Of a stretch of 64,000 nucleotides of DNA, positions 53,177-61,695 are shown piece by piece; position 1 is the first letter of the stretch; every line of letters begins with the position of its first letter. This DNA comes from Kallipyga massiliensis ph2 (lineage in GTDB: Bacteria > Bacillota > Clostridia > Tissierellales > Peptoniphilaceae). Below the pieces are notes generated by a model that worked only from the letters and a program-made list of their open reading frames with translations, had not been told where the DNA came from and made no database searches. The position numbers and the translations under genes were made by a program. The stretch is from assembly GCF_000311985.1 (NCBI RefSeq), contig NZ_HE978586.1, positions 235,335-299,334 of the forward strand, read 5' to 3'.

Positions 53177-53250
53177 TCGGGGCGAAAGGATTTGAACCTC
53201 CGACATCTTGCTCCCAAAGCAAGCGCGCTACCGGACTGCGCCACGCCCCG
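53177..53250 (-). tRNA. tRNA-Pro (anticodon UGG)
   Basis: Acceptor CGGGGCG/CGCCCCG, D-arm GCGC/GCGC, anticodon stem CTTGC/GCAAG with loop TTTGGGA, T-arm GGAGG/CCTTT. Discriminator A, no encoded CCA. Flanking sequence on the 3' side matches that of the other tRNA-Pro, suggesting a second integration site. Confidence 0.95.
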
Positions 53251-53303
53251 TGAGAAATAAATATACCATAAGGGCGAAAGATTGACAAGACCCACCAAGA
53301 AAA

Positions 53304-53721
53304 AGGGGGTGTCGAATTCCCCCTTAAATGGCCATTTTGGCGGATAAGGGGGACAGACGATTCCCCCTTAAACGGGGATTTTCAAAGATGAGGGGGACAA
53401 GCGATTCCCCCTCAAATGGCCATTTTCACAGATAAGGGGGACAAATGATTCCCCCTTAAATGGCCAATTTGGCAGATGAGGGGGACAAACGACTCCCCCT
53501 TAAATGGACAATTTGGCAGATGAGGGGGCTTCGCTTGGCCCCCTTTTTCCATGATTTCGTCAGTTAAGGGGGCTTCCAATGGCCCCCTTTTCCCCCGGTT
53601 TTGCCAGATGAGGGGGCTCCGCTTGGCCCCCTTTTCCTCTGATTCCGACAGATGAGGGGGAAAAATGATTCCCCCTTAAATGGCTATTTGTCCAGATGAG
53701 GGGGATAAGCGACCATCAGCC
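53304..53721. repeat. Tandem array of ten 44-bp hairpin units
   Basis: Units begin AGGGGG at 53304, 53347, 53391, 53435, 53479, 53523, 53567, 53611, 53655 and 53699, with an exact 44-bp step after the first. Each holds AGGGGG-N10-CCCCCT, then a second small palindrome near AAATGGCCATTT. The base closing the loop is A:T in most units and C:G in three, a compensatory change. The period is not a multiple of three and no gene is present. The last unit is incomplete. Confidence 0.93.
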
Positions 53722-53810
53722 GTCAGCCACAGCGGGCCCTCGCCCTACCGCCGCGGACGGCGCTTCAAGGGCCCTCGCCCAGCCACAGCGGGCCCTGCAG
53801 CCCCCCTCCC

Positions 53811-54869
53811 CTACCTTCTCCTCAGCTCCTCCCGTTGGATGATCTGCTGGCGGGTGGATTCGGAAAAGAGTTCATCGGAGGGATTCCACTTCTTTAGCCA
53901 GTTGAGGGAGGACCCGGTTCCCCGGACAACGGCCGTGAGGGCGTGGTCGGGGTGGTGGAGGTCGATGGAAATCCGGTCATGGAGGAGGCGGTCCAGGCCC
54001 TTGATCAGGGAACCACCGCCGGTGAGGAGGATGCCTCGGTCGTAAAGGTCGGCGGCAAGCTCGGGCGGGGTGTTGGAGAGGAGGTCGTGGACGGCATCGA
54101 CAATGGTCATGAGGGAGGGCCTGAGGGCCTCCGCCATCTCGGTGGAGGAGATATAGATGGACTTGGGCAGGCCATCATCCAGGCTCCGGCCTTTAACTTC
54201 CATGGTCTCCTCCATCCCATCGGAAGCGCCGGAGCCCAGCTGGATCTTGAGCTCCTCGGCTGAGCTGTCGCCGATGATGAGGTTGTAGTGGTCACGGATG
54301 TAGCGGAGGATGGCCTGGTCAAAGGCGTTGCCGGCCACCCGGATGGACCGGGAGACCACAATTCCCCCCAGGGAGATGACGGCAATGTCCGTAGTCCCTC
54401 CACCGATATCGACGATCATGTGGCCACCGGGCTCGGAGATGTCCACGCCGGAGCCGATGGCCGCAGCCAGGGCCTCTTCGATGAGGTAAACCGAATGGAC
54501 CCCGGCAGCCTTAGCCGCCTGGACCACTGCCCGCTTCTGAACCTGAGTGGCCTCGGACGGAACACAGATGACCACATCCGGGCTCAGGAGGGACCGGCCC
54601 ATGGCCTTATGGATGAAGTAATCCAACATCTTGGCCGTGGAGGGGTAGTCCGCAATGACCCCGTCCTTGAGGGGCCGTCGGGCGATGATGTTTCCGGGGG
54701 TCTTGCCCAGCATCCTCTTGGCCTCTGCACCGACAGCCACAATCTCATTGGAGAAGCTATCAAAGGCAACCACAGAGGGCTCATTCAAAACCACGCCCTG
54801 GGACCGGGTGAAGCAGAGAACGGAGGTCGTCCCCAAGTCAATTGCCATGTTTTTCCGTAAATATGCCAT
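53811..54869 (-). CDS. mreB: Rod shape-determining protein MreB/Mbl
   Basis: Actin-like filament protein of 352 residues directing lateral wall synthesis. The phosphate-1 loop is MAIDLGTTSVLCF (about residues 8-20), phosphate-2 is VDIGGGTTDIAVISLGGIV (about 158-176), and the adenosine motif is GILLTGGGSLIKGLD (about 286-300). MIIARRPLKDGVIADYP-type sequence (NIIARRPLKDGVIADYP here) is the MreB family signature. It lies 23 bp after metK. The C-terminal extension after GTGSSLN is slightly longer than usual. Confidence 0.92.
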   Translation of the reverse strand: MAYLRKNMAIDLGTTSVLCFTRSQGVVLNEPSVVAFDSFSNEIVAVGAEAKRMLGKTPGNIIARRPLKDGVIADYPSTAKMLDYFIHKAMGRSLLSPDVVICVPSEATQVQKRAVVQAAKAAGVHSVYLIEEALAAAIGSGVDISEPGGHMIVDIGGGTTDIAVISLGGIVVSRSIRVAGNAFDQAILRYIRDHYNLIIGDSSAEELKIQLGSGASDGMEETMEVKGRSLDDGLPKSIYISSTEMAEALRPSLMTIVDAVHDLLSNTPPELAADLYDRGILLTGGGSLIKGLDRLLHDRISIDLHHPDHALTAVVRGTGSSLNWLKKWNPSDELFSESTRQQIIQREELRRR

Positions 54870-54892
54870 CGTTTGGCTCCCTTATCTTCGTT

Positions 54893-56098
54893 TTACACGC
54901 GTTCCTGGTATTTTTTTGCCACTTCCTGAAGGTCTTGGACACGGTCCAATCTCTCCCAGGGAAAGTCCTCATCCTGGCGGCCGAAGTGGCCGTAGGCCGC
55001 CGTCTTCCCATAGATGGGCCGACGGAGGTCCAGGGTCTGGATAATGGCCGCCGGACGGAAGTCGAAGACCTCCTGGATCATCGCCGTTAGGTCTTGGTCG
55101 CTGTATTTCCCGCTGCCGAAGGAATTGACGTCCATGGAGAAGGGGGTGGCCCGGCCGATGGCGTAAGCCAGCTCGATCTCCACCTCATCCGCCAGGCCGG
55201 CAGCCACCATGTTCTTGGCCACATAGCGGGCAAAGTAGGTGGCCGACCGGTCAACCTTGGAGGGGTCCTTCCCGGAGAAGGCTCCGCCGCCATGGTGGGC
55301 CCGGTCCCCATAGGTATCGATGATGATCTTCCGTCCGGTCAGGCCCGAATCGGCGGCCGGCCCACCTTTTTCAAAGCGGCCTGTGGGATTGACGAAGAAA
55401 CGGGTCTCGGAATCCAGCAATGAGGGGTCAATCGTGGGGACAACCACTTTGGTCCAGAGCTCCTCCTTGAGCTCCTTCATGGTGATTTCCGGGTCATGCT
55501 GGGCGGAGATCAGGATGGACCGGACCCGGTTGGGCTTGCCATTCATGTATTCCACGGAAACCTGGGTCTTCCCGTCCGGACGGAGGTGGTCAACAATTCC
55601 CTCCTTCCGAACCTGGGCCAGGCGGTAGGAAAGCTTGTGGGCCAGGTCTGTAGTCAGGGGCATGTAGTTCTCCGTCTCCTTGCAGGCGTAGCCGAACATG
55701 ATCCCCTGGTCCCCTGCCCCTGCCTGGAGCCTGGCATCCGAATCCCCTTCACGGGATTCCTCGGACTGGTTAACCCCCTGGGCAATATCGCTTGACTGCT
55801 CCTGGATCGAAGAGAGGACGGCACAGTGGTTGCCATCAAAACCCGACCGGGTATCAACGTAACCGATCCGGTTGAGGGTCTTCCGGGTCACAGCATCGAA
55901 ATCCACATAGCCGGTGGTGGTGATTTCCCCGGTAATAAAAATGATTCCATTCGTAGCCAAAACCTCACAGGCACAGCGTGCATTGGGGTCCTGGGCCAGG
56001 GTCTCATCTAAAATCGCATCCGCCACTTGGTCACAGACCTTGTCAGGATGGCCCTCCGTCACGGATTCTGCGCTTAAAACTCGTCTTTCTTCCTTCAT
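54893..56098 (-). CDS. metK: S-adenosylmethionine synthetase
   Basis: Forms SAM from methionine and ATP; 401 residues. Signatures are SVTEGHPDKVCDQVADAILD (about residues 11-30), GDQGIMFGYACKET (about 128-141), and GGGAFSGKDPSKVDRSATYF (about 271-290). It is a normal-length, intact enzyme with its own promoter. No SAM riboswitch fits in the roughly 65-nt leader. Confidence 0.97.
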   Translation of the reverse strand: MKEERRVLSAESVTEGHPDKVCDQVADAILDETLAQDPNARCACEVLATNGIIFITGEITTTGYVDFDAVTRKTLNRIGYVDTRSGFDGNHCAVLSSIQEQSSDIAQGVNQSEESREGDSDARLQAGAGDQGIMFGYACKETENYMPLTTDLAHKLSYRLAQVRKEGIVDHLRPDGKTQVSVEYMNGKPNRVRSILISAQHDPEITMKELKEELWTKVVVPTIDPSLLDSETRFFVNPTGRFEKGGPAADSGLTGRKIIIDTYGDRAHHGGGAFSGKDPSKVDRSATYFARYVAKNMVAAGLADEVEIELAYAIGRATPFSMDVNSFGSGKYSDQDLTAMIQEVFDFRPAAIIQTLDLRRPIYGKTAAYGHFGRQDEDFPWERLDRVQDLQEVAKKYQERV

Positions 56099-56167
56099 CT
56101 CTTGTTCAGAAGGCCCCTTCGGATGACCTTCCTGCTCCTTTCTTCCTTATAAAACCGTATCACTTCT

Positions 56168-56173
56168 ATTATA
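56168..56173 (-). promoter_or_regulatory. -10 element upstream of metK
   Basis: TATAAT on the minus strand within TTGTATATAATAG, 70 bp before metK. The -35 is poor. Confidence 0.5.
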
Positions 56174-56184
56174 TACAAAATCCG

Positions 56185-56223
56185 GAAAAGAAAATACCAA
56201 GCCCTCCCAAAGGCAGGCTTGGT
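56185..56223 (-). terminator. Terminator of the MEP-pathway operon
   Basis: ACCAAGCC pairs with GGCTTGGT with further G:C pairs inside, followed by ATTTTCTTTT on the minus strand, just after ispF. Confidence 0.82.
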
Positions 56224-56237
56224 CCTCTCATTTCCTC

Positions 56238-56732
56238 TTAGTTTTCCTCATCTTTTGATAACAAAAGGAGGCTGGCCATGGCAGCCATCCCTTCTTCTCG
56301 GCCGACAAAGCCCAGCCCCTCGGTCGTGGTCGCCTTGACAGAGACCTGGTCGACCCTGCAATCCATGACCTCGGCCAGTTTCTCCCTCATGGCATCGATG
56401 TGGGGGGCCAGTTTGGGCCTCTGGGCCATAACCACCACATCCACATTCCCGATGGCGTAACCCCGGTCTTCCACCCGGTCCATGATCCCCCGGAGAAGGA
56501 GGAGGGAAGAGATGTCCTTGTACTTGGGGTCCGTGTCCGGATAGAGCTTGCCGATATCCCCCAGGCAGAGGGCCCCGCAGAGGGCGTCCATGATGGCGTG
56601 GGTCAGGACGTCCGCATCCGAATGGCCCAGGAGACCTTTTTCAAAGGGAATCTCAATTCCCCCCAGGACGAGCTTCCGCCCCTCCACCAGCCGGTGGACG
56701 TCATAGCCCGTCCCCACTCGCATCTTACTCAT
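56238..56732 (-). CDS. ispF: 2-C-methyl-D-erythritol 2,4-cyclodiphosphate synthase
   Basis: MEP-pathway enzyme of 164 residues. RVGTGYDVHRLVEGRKLVLG (about residues 4-23) carries the metal-binding Asp and His, GHSDADVLTHAIMDALCGAL (about 39-58) the other ligand and signature. The end has VSVKATTTEGLGFVGREEG. The ATG overlaps the ispD stop by 8 bp. Confidence 0.96.
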   Translation of the reverse strand: MSKMRVGTGYDVHRLVEGRKLVLGGIEIPFEKGLLGHSDADVLTHAIMDALCGALCLGDIGKLYPDTDPKYKDISSLLLLRGIMDRVEDRGYAIGNVDVVVMAQRPKLAPHIDAMREKLAEVMDCRVDQVSVKATTTEGLGFVGREEGMAAMASLLLLSKDEEN

Positions 56733-57441
56733 CAACATCCTCCATAAGCAGGTAACGACCATAGGCCAGGTCCTCCGGCCGGGTCAGCTTGAAATTTTGT
56801 CCATGGCCCGGGTAGATGGCCACTTTCCTCCCGATCCGCTCCAGCATCTGGGCATCGTCGGTGACTCTTTCCCCCTCCTCGAGGGGCTTATTATAAGCAG
56901 CCAGGAGGGCTTCCTTCCGAAAGATCTGGGGGGTCTGGGCCCGGTAGAGCTGGGCCCGGTCCGGGGTCTCCACAATCTCCCCCCGGTCATTGACCCGCTT
57001 GATGGTGTCGGTGACGGGAACAGCAGCAATGCAACCATCCAAGTCTTCCGCCTCCATCCGGTCCAGGCCCCGATCGACCAAGCTCGGGTCCATGAAGGGG
57101 CGGGCCCCGTCTTGAACCAGGACCAGGTCCGTGTCCTCATCCAAGGCCTCCAGGCCTTTTTTTATGGTATCCGTCCGCTCCTCACCGCCCTGGACCGGGG
57201 TGAAGGTCTGGTCGGGAAAGTCCTCCCTTAGGCGGGGAAGAATGTCCCTTTCCACCCGGCCCATGTCCTCCGGACGTAAGAGGAGGATGTGGTGATGGAT
57301 CCGACCGGTTTGGGCCAGAGCCCGGACCGTCCGCTCGATGACAGGCATCCCGCCCAGGTCCACCATGATCTTGTTGACCTTCCCCATCCGCTGAGCCCGG
57401 CCGGCCCCGGCAATGAGGGCGGTGACCAGGGGCCTAGCCAT
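56725..57441 (-). CDS. ispD: 2-C-methyl-D-erythritol 4-phosphate cytidylyltransferase
   Basis: MEP-pathway enzyme of 238 residues. ALIAGAGRAQRMGKVNKIMV (about residues 8-27) is the nucleotide-binding loop, with Lys in the K-M position; VLVQDGARPFMDPSLVDRGL (about 108-127) and AAVPVTDTIKRV (about 144-155) are also conserved. The start at 57441 is chosen because it overlaps the end of the upstream gene and matches the family N terminus. Confidence 0.95.
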   Translation of the reverse strand: MARPLVTALIAGAGRAQRMGKVNKIMVDLGGMPVIERTVRALAQTGRIHHHILLLRPEDMGRVERDILPRLREDFPDQTFTPVQGGEERTDTIKKGLEALDEDTDLVLVQDGARPFMDPSLVDRGLDRMEAEDLDGCIAAVPVTDTIKRVNDRGEIVETPDRAQLYRAQTPQIFRKEALLAAYNKPLEEGERVTDDAQMLERIGRKVAIYPGHGQNFKLTRPEDLAYGRYLLMEDVDE

Positions 57442-58708
57442 TGATGTCCCCCGATTCCCGGGCAAAAGTAGCGTCCTGTTGGGCCCGGAGTTTGTAAATG
57501 GTCGTGGTGGTATCCAGGTCCACATCCTCCCTGGTCAGGACCTGGCCCGCCTTAACCGGACGGGCCATCTTGGTCTGCCCGGCAACGATACCCAAGGGAA
57601 CATGGTCCCCCTTAACCAGGTCCTTATGGCTCTCCAGGAGGCCCCGGAGGCAGAATCCACCAATCCCGTCCAGTTCTTCACCGGCTTCCAAGTCCTTCTT
57701 GGCCACGCAGACTGTTTCCGCCACCGGTCCACCCGGGAGGGGGGTGATGGCCATCTGGCCCTGGAGGAAGGCCTTGGCGATGGTGATGGGGGTTTCCAGG
57801 GAGCCCAGGTGGAAGGGGCGGTAAAAAAGGAAGTGGTCCCCGTCTTTTTTCATCATATAGCTGAGTTCCTCCCGGACCCAGGCGTTTTGGGGCTTGGCAA
57901 TGACGAAGACTCCGGGGGCAAGACCATCCACATAATCCACCACCCCATAGCGGCTGAGGATCCCCCCCTCATCCTTGGTCCGGAAGGTCTTGAGAGTTTC
58001 CTCTTCGCCCCCGGAAATCCCGTGCATGCCGGGGACATCCGGGAGGAAGCCGGTGGCATTAGCCAGGAGGTTCATTTCCGCCATGGTCTTGGTCCCATCC
58101 TTAAAGGAAGCCAGCATCCGGGGATTCATCCCCCTTGCCTCCGCCTCTTCCCTGCAGGTCTCCGGATTGGCCCCGAAGTCGATTTTATTGTTCTTCCCCT
58201 TTCCGGCCACCAGGACCTCCATCCCCATGGTCTTGGCAAACTCAAAGAGTTGGAAGGTTTCCGCCGGCTCGTCCCCATTGGACCCCGTGTAGATGAGGCC
58301 GGCTTCGTTAAAGAGCTTGTGCATAAGGGGGCCGATGGTGACGTCCACCTCCACGTTGAGGAGGACCAGGTGTTTGCCCTCCCGGAGGCATTCCTGGGCA
58401 ATCTCTGCCCCACCCTCCGTGGTTCCGGTGGCATCCACAACGACATCGACCTCATGGGACCGGCAGATGGTCCGGAAGTCGGTGTCCTGGACTATAGTCC
58501 GGTCCTTCCCCGATAGCTTATTGTAGTTTTCTACCGCCTTATCGATCCGGTCCTGGTTATGGTCACAGATGGCGGTCAGGACCATGCCGGGAACCGTCGA
58601 TAGCTGGGCAACCATGCCCTGGCCCATCTGTCCCGCCCCGATAATGCCCAGGCGAATGGGCCGATTCTCATTTTCCAATTTGAGGACTTCCTCATAAATT
58701 CGTGCCAT
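57434..58708 (-). CDS. SAF-domain oxidoreductase, probable DXR-II (DRL-type) reductoisomerase
   Basis: NAD(P)-dependent oxidoreductase of 424 residues related to homoserine dehydrogenases (COG4091 type). The Rossmann motif is RLGIIGAGQMGQGMVAQL (about residues 19-36), VVVDATGTTEGGAEIAQECL lies near 92-111, and the C-terminal SAF-like domain (VPLGIVAGQTKMARPVKAGQ) begins near 365. Proteins of this family in Brucella replace DXR in the MEP pathway. Here it overlaps ispD, which overlaps ispF, so it most likely supplies MEP. No classical dxr is in the window. The assignment is by family and operon context. Confidence 0.8.
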   Translation of the reverse strand: MARIYEEVLKLENENRPIRLGIIGAGQMGQGMVAQLSTVPGMVLTAICDHNQDRIDKAVENYNKLSGKDRTIVQDTDFRTICRSHEVDVVVDATGTTEGGAEIAQECLREGKHLVLLNVEVDVTIGPLMHKLFNEAGLIYTGSNGDEPAETFQLFEFAKTMGMEVLVAGKGKNNKIDFGANPETCREEAEARGMNPRMLASFKDGTKTMAEMNLLANATGFLPDVPGMHGISGGEEETLKTFRTKDEGGILSRYGVVDYVDGLAPGVFVIAKPQNAWVREELSYMMKKDGDHFLFYRPFHLGSLETPITIAKAFLQGQMAITPLPGGPVAETVCVAKKDLEAGEELDGIGGFCLRGLLESHKDLVKGDHVPLGIVAGQTKMARPVKAGQVLTREDVDLDTTTTIYKLRAQQDATFARESGDING

Positions 58709-58803
58709 GCTCAATCCCTTCCATAAGCCCCGGATTTTGGTCTGCCCAAGAGCTATCTCCTACATTTATTGATTTTGCTTTTTCTATTGATGGACCCCGC
58801 TGT

Positions 58804-59025
58804 CTAAGAACTAGGGGGATCGTCAGGATCGTAGACCAGGATATCGCCCGGTTGGCAATCCAGGTTCTGACAGATCGATTCCAGGGTGGAAAAGCGGATG
58901 GCCTTGGCTTTTCCGGTTTTTAGGATGGACAGGTTGGCCATGGTGATCCCGACCTTTTCCGAGAGTTCCGTCAGGGTCATCTTCCGCTTGGCCATAATGA
59001 CGTCTAGGTTGACTTTAATACTCAT
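58804..59025 (-). CDS. XRE-family small regulator (YozG-like)
   Basis: Helix-turn-helix protein of 73 residues: MSIKVNLDVIMAKRKMTLTE, then LSEKVGITMANLSILKTGKA (recognition helix about residues 21-40) and LDCQPGDILVYDPDD. This is the YozG-type partner found next to DUF2975 genes. It overlaps almost directly with the upstream DUF2975 gene (7-bp gap) and probably autoregulates the pair through the palindrome at 59553-59590. Confidence 0.9.
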   Translation of the reverse strand: MSIKVNLDVIMAKRKMTLTELSEKVGITMANLSILKTGKAKAIRFSTLESICQNLDCQPGDILVYDPDDPPSS

Positions 59026-59032
59026 CTTAAGC

Positions 59033-59512
59033 TCAGATCGTCAGTTCCAGGTCATCCTTCATGTCGGAGGCGTCTCGGACCACCTCGGCAAAAAGACGAA
59101 GGACTTGGCTGACCAGAAGAGAAACAAGGAGGCCAATAAAGAGGTAAAGGAGGACCATGGACCGGACACCGGCGATAAAAAGAAGGAGGTCCAGGAGACC
59201 CAGGGTCACTTGGCTCACTTCCAAACTCTTGGCCGCCCCCTTGAGAGAAACAAAGATGAAAAAGGAATAGAGTTTCTCTTTATTCCGAAAGACCCGGAAG
59301 AAGGCCAAGAAAAGAATGCCGGCCGAGGCCGCCATGGCCATGAGGATGATCCAGGCCATGCAAAGGATCCAGGGGCGGAAGACGGCCAAAGAGGGGTTGT
59401 CCAGGGCCATCCGGTGAGAGAGGTCCACTACCGGGCCTAGGGCAATATAAATAATAAATAGACAGATGGCAAGCAAGAGGGCTTGTATCGTAATCATGCG
59501 CCAACGTTTCAT
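59033..59512 (-). CDS. DUF2975 membrane protein
   Basis: Membrane protein of 159 residues with four hydrophobic helices (about 8-28, 45-68, 95-112, 118-140) and short charged loops. The KLYSFFIFVSLKGAAKSLEV region and layout with a downstream YozG-like regulator fit DUF2975. Function unknown. Confidence 0.82.
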   Translation of the reverse strand: MKRWRMITIQALLLAICLFIIYIALGPVVDLSHRMALDNPSLAVFRPWILCMAWIILMAMAASAGILFLAFFRVFRNKEKLYSFFIFVSLKGAAKSLEVSQVTLGLLDLLLFIAGVRSMVLLYLFIGLLVSLLVSQVLRLFAEVVRDASDMKDDLELTI

Positions 59513-59537
59513 GGTGTCCCCTTTCTAATTCTTTCCC

Positions 59538-59566
59538 AGTATAGATGATCTCTTATTGATAATCAA
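59538..59566 (-). promoter_or_regulatory. Promoter of the DUF2975-XRE operon
   Basis: TTGATT, 17 bp, TATACT on the minus strand. The -35 lies within a larger inverted repeat (TTATTGAT...ATCAATAA, 59553-59590), a likely operator for the XRE protein. Confidence 0.8.
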
Positions 59567-59695
59567 GAATATTTTATTGAATATCAATAAAAATCCGGGC
59601 CCGACTTGGACGGCAAGCCCCAAAAAAACTTCACCGTGGTAAAATAAGATGATGTTCTGTCTTGGAAAAAGCAAGGAATTCAGAAAGGAATGACG

Positions 59696-60871
59696 ATGAC
59701 AACGAGAAACCGCCTTGTGGTCAACCTCAGGGCTTTGAAAAATAACCTCATGGCCCTCAACAGTCGGAAGGAAGAGGGAAATCCGGACGCCAAGGTCTTC
59801 GGGGTCGTCAAGGCCAATGCCTACGGTCTCGGCGCCGTCCGGGTGGCCCGGGAAATTGAAGGAGAGGTGGACGGCTTCTGTGTCGCCCTCCCCGAGGAAG
59901 CCAAAGAATTGGTGGAGGCCGGCATCCAAAAGCCCATCCTCTCCCTGGGTTACCTTCCCGAGGAGTGGATGGCCTACTATGTGGACCATGGAATCCGCCC
60001 CACCCTCTACGACCTGGATTCCGCCAGGGCCTTCAACCGGGAGGCGGAAAAGCAAGGGGTCCGGGCCCCCTTCCACCTGGCCATCGATACGGGCCATTCC
60101 CGGATCGGGATCCTTTGGGACGATGAGGACCGGATGGAAAAAATCCGGGCCATGGCCGATCTGGACCATCTCGTTTTGGAAGGGGCCTTCAGCCACTTCG
60201 CCTCAGCCGATGAGGAGGATCCCGCCTTTACCGACCGGCAATTCAACCGCTTTCTGGCCGTATTGGGTGAAATGGACCAAGCCGGGATCCGGGTTCCCAT
60301 CCGCCATATCGCTAACGATGCCGCCCTGATCCGGGACCCCAAATACGTCCTGGACGGAGTCCGCCTGGGGATCTCCCTCTATGGGGAATTCCCCTCCCGG
60401 ACCATCCGGGACCTCTACCCCATCGACCTGGAGGAGGTGGTGGCCTGGAAGACCATCATTACCAACGTTAAGACCATCGCCCCCGGAACGCCCGTCTCCT
60501 ATAACCATAAGTGGAGGGCCCCGGCCCCCTCTCGGATTGCCACCCTCCAGGTGGGCTATGCCGACGGCTATGCCCGGAGCCTGACCAACCGAGCGGACGT
60601 CCTCATCCGCGGCCGCCGCTGTCCCCAGGTCGGGGCAGTCTGCATGGACCAGATGATGGTGGACGTGACCCGCTTGGAGGAGGAACTCCAAGCAAGGGGT
60701 CAGGACCCCCTCTCCGTGGGTGAGGAGGCCTACCTCATGGGTCATGACCCTGCTGAGTGGCCCCTGGATTCCCCGGTCACTCCCCTGGAGCTGGCCGATA
60801 CGGTCTATACCATCTCCTATGAGATCCTGACCTCCGTTTCCGGCCGCGTCACCCGGGAATACCTGGATTAG
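59696..60871 (+). CDS. alr: Alanine racemase
   Basis: PLP enzyme making D-alanine for peptidoglycan; 391 residues. The PLP-binding Lys is in VFGVVKANAYGLGAV (about residues 34-48). HLAIDTGHSRIGI (about 124-136) and the substrate segment RIATLQVGYADGYARSLTNR (about 277-296) are typical. VGAVCMDQMMVDVT (about 307-320) includes the conserved Cys-Met-Asp. The second of two close ATG codons is chosen for spacing from AAAGG. Confidence 0.95.
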   Translation: MTTRNRLVVNLRALKNNLMALNSRKEEGNPDAKVFGVVKANAYGLGAVRVAREIEGEVDGFCVALPEEAKELVEAGIQKPILSLGYLPEEWMAYYVDHGIRPTLYDLDSARAFNREAEKQGVRAPFHLAIDTGHSRIGILWDDEDRMEKIRAMADLDHLVLEGAFSHFASADEEDPAFTDRQFNRFLAVLGEMDQAGIRVPIRHIANDAALIRDPKYVLDGVRLGISLYGEFPSRTIRDLYPIDLEEVVAWKTIITNVKTIAPGTPVSYNHKWRAPAPSRIATLQVGYADGYARSLTNRADVLIRGRRCPQVGAVCMDQMMVDVTRLEEELQARGQDPLSVGEEAYLMGHDPAEWPLDSPVTPLELADTVYTISYEILTSVSGRVTREYLD

Positions 60872-60879
60872 GAGGCTCT

Positions 60880-61668
60880 ATGAAAATCACCCTCGTCCAG
60901 CTCTCCCCCGTCCAGGCTTCAGATAAAGTGACCGACCCCTACGAGCGAGCCGCCATGGCCATAGACCGGGCGGCCGACCAAGGCAGCCGGATCATGGTCC
61001 TGCCCGAGTATTGGAACCGCCCCCTGGGTGCCGACGACCCTGAACTCTATGCGGATGTGGACGGCAAAAAAAGCCGAGCCCTCCTCAAGGAAAAGGCCAT
61101 GGCCCACGGCTTAGCTATTGTGGGCGGCTCCTGTGCTGTCAAAGAAGATGGGCATTTTTACAACCGCTCCTATGTCTTTGGACCGGACGGCCACTTACTT
61201 GTCCAATATGACAAGGCCCATCTCTACTCATCGGATGGGCCCCGCCAGTTCACGCCCGGTTCCGAGCCCTGTCTTTTCACCATTGACGGCACCCTCTGTG
61301 GCCTCATCATCTGCTATGACCTGGATTTCGGCCCCTGGATCCGGATCCTAAGAGAGCGGGGCATTCGCCTTCTTTTCGTGGTCTCTTCCTGGCCCAGAGC
61401 CTGGCACCACCACCTCCGCCTCCTCCTCAGGGCCAGAGCCCTGGAAAACCAGATCTTTGTCGCCAACGTCAACATGACCACCCCAAGCCTAGACGACCCC
61501 GACATGGAAAAAGGCGGCCGGTCCTCCATCATCAATCCCCTGGCCGATGAAGTCCTGGTTATGGACCAGGACCCGGGGGCGGCAACCGTGGATATCGATC
61601 TTGCTTTGGTAGATAAGGTCCGTTCGACTTTTACCTTTGAAAACGACAAAAGAAATGACCTCTATTAA
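60880..61668 (+). CDS. Carbon-nitrogen hydrolase (nitrilase superfamily)
   Basis: Amidase of 262 residues with the Glu-Lys-Cys triad: Glu in MVLPEYWNR (about residue 43), Lys in LVQYDKAHLYS (about 112), and Cys in GLIICYDLDFGP (about 146). The plan is that of omega-amidase/NIT2-like enzymes. It follows alr by 8 bp with AGGAGG, so they are co-transcribed. The amide substrate is unknown. Confidence 0.88.
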   Translation: MKITLVQLSPVQASDKVTDPYERAAMAIDRAADQGSRIMVLPEYWNRPLGADDPELYADVDGKKSRALLKEKAMAHGLAIVGGSCAVKEDGHFYNRSYVFGPDGHLLVQYDKAHLYSSDGPRQFTPGSEPCLFTIDGTLCGLIICYDLDFGPWIRILRERGIRLLFVVSSWPRAWHHHLRLLLRARALENQIFVANVNMTTPSLDDPDMEKGGRSSIINPLADEVLVMDQDPGAATVDIDLALVDKVRSTFTFENDKRNDLY

Positions 61669-61695
61669 AAAACCTTCAGGAATGAGAGATCCCTA

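Noticed and set aside
56099..56180. SAM riboswitch upstream of metK
   Set aside because: The leader after the only good -10 is about 65 nt and lacks the conserved SAM-I stems.
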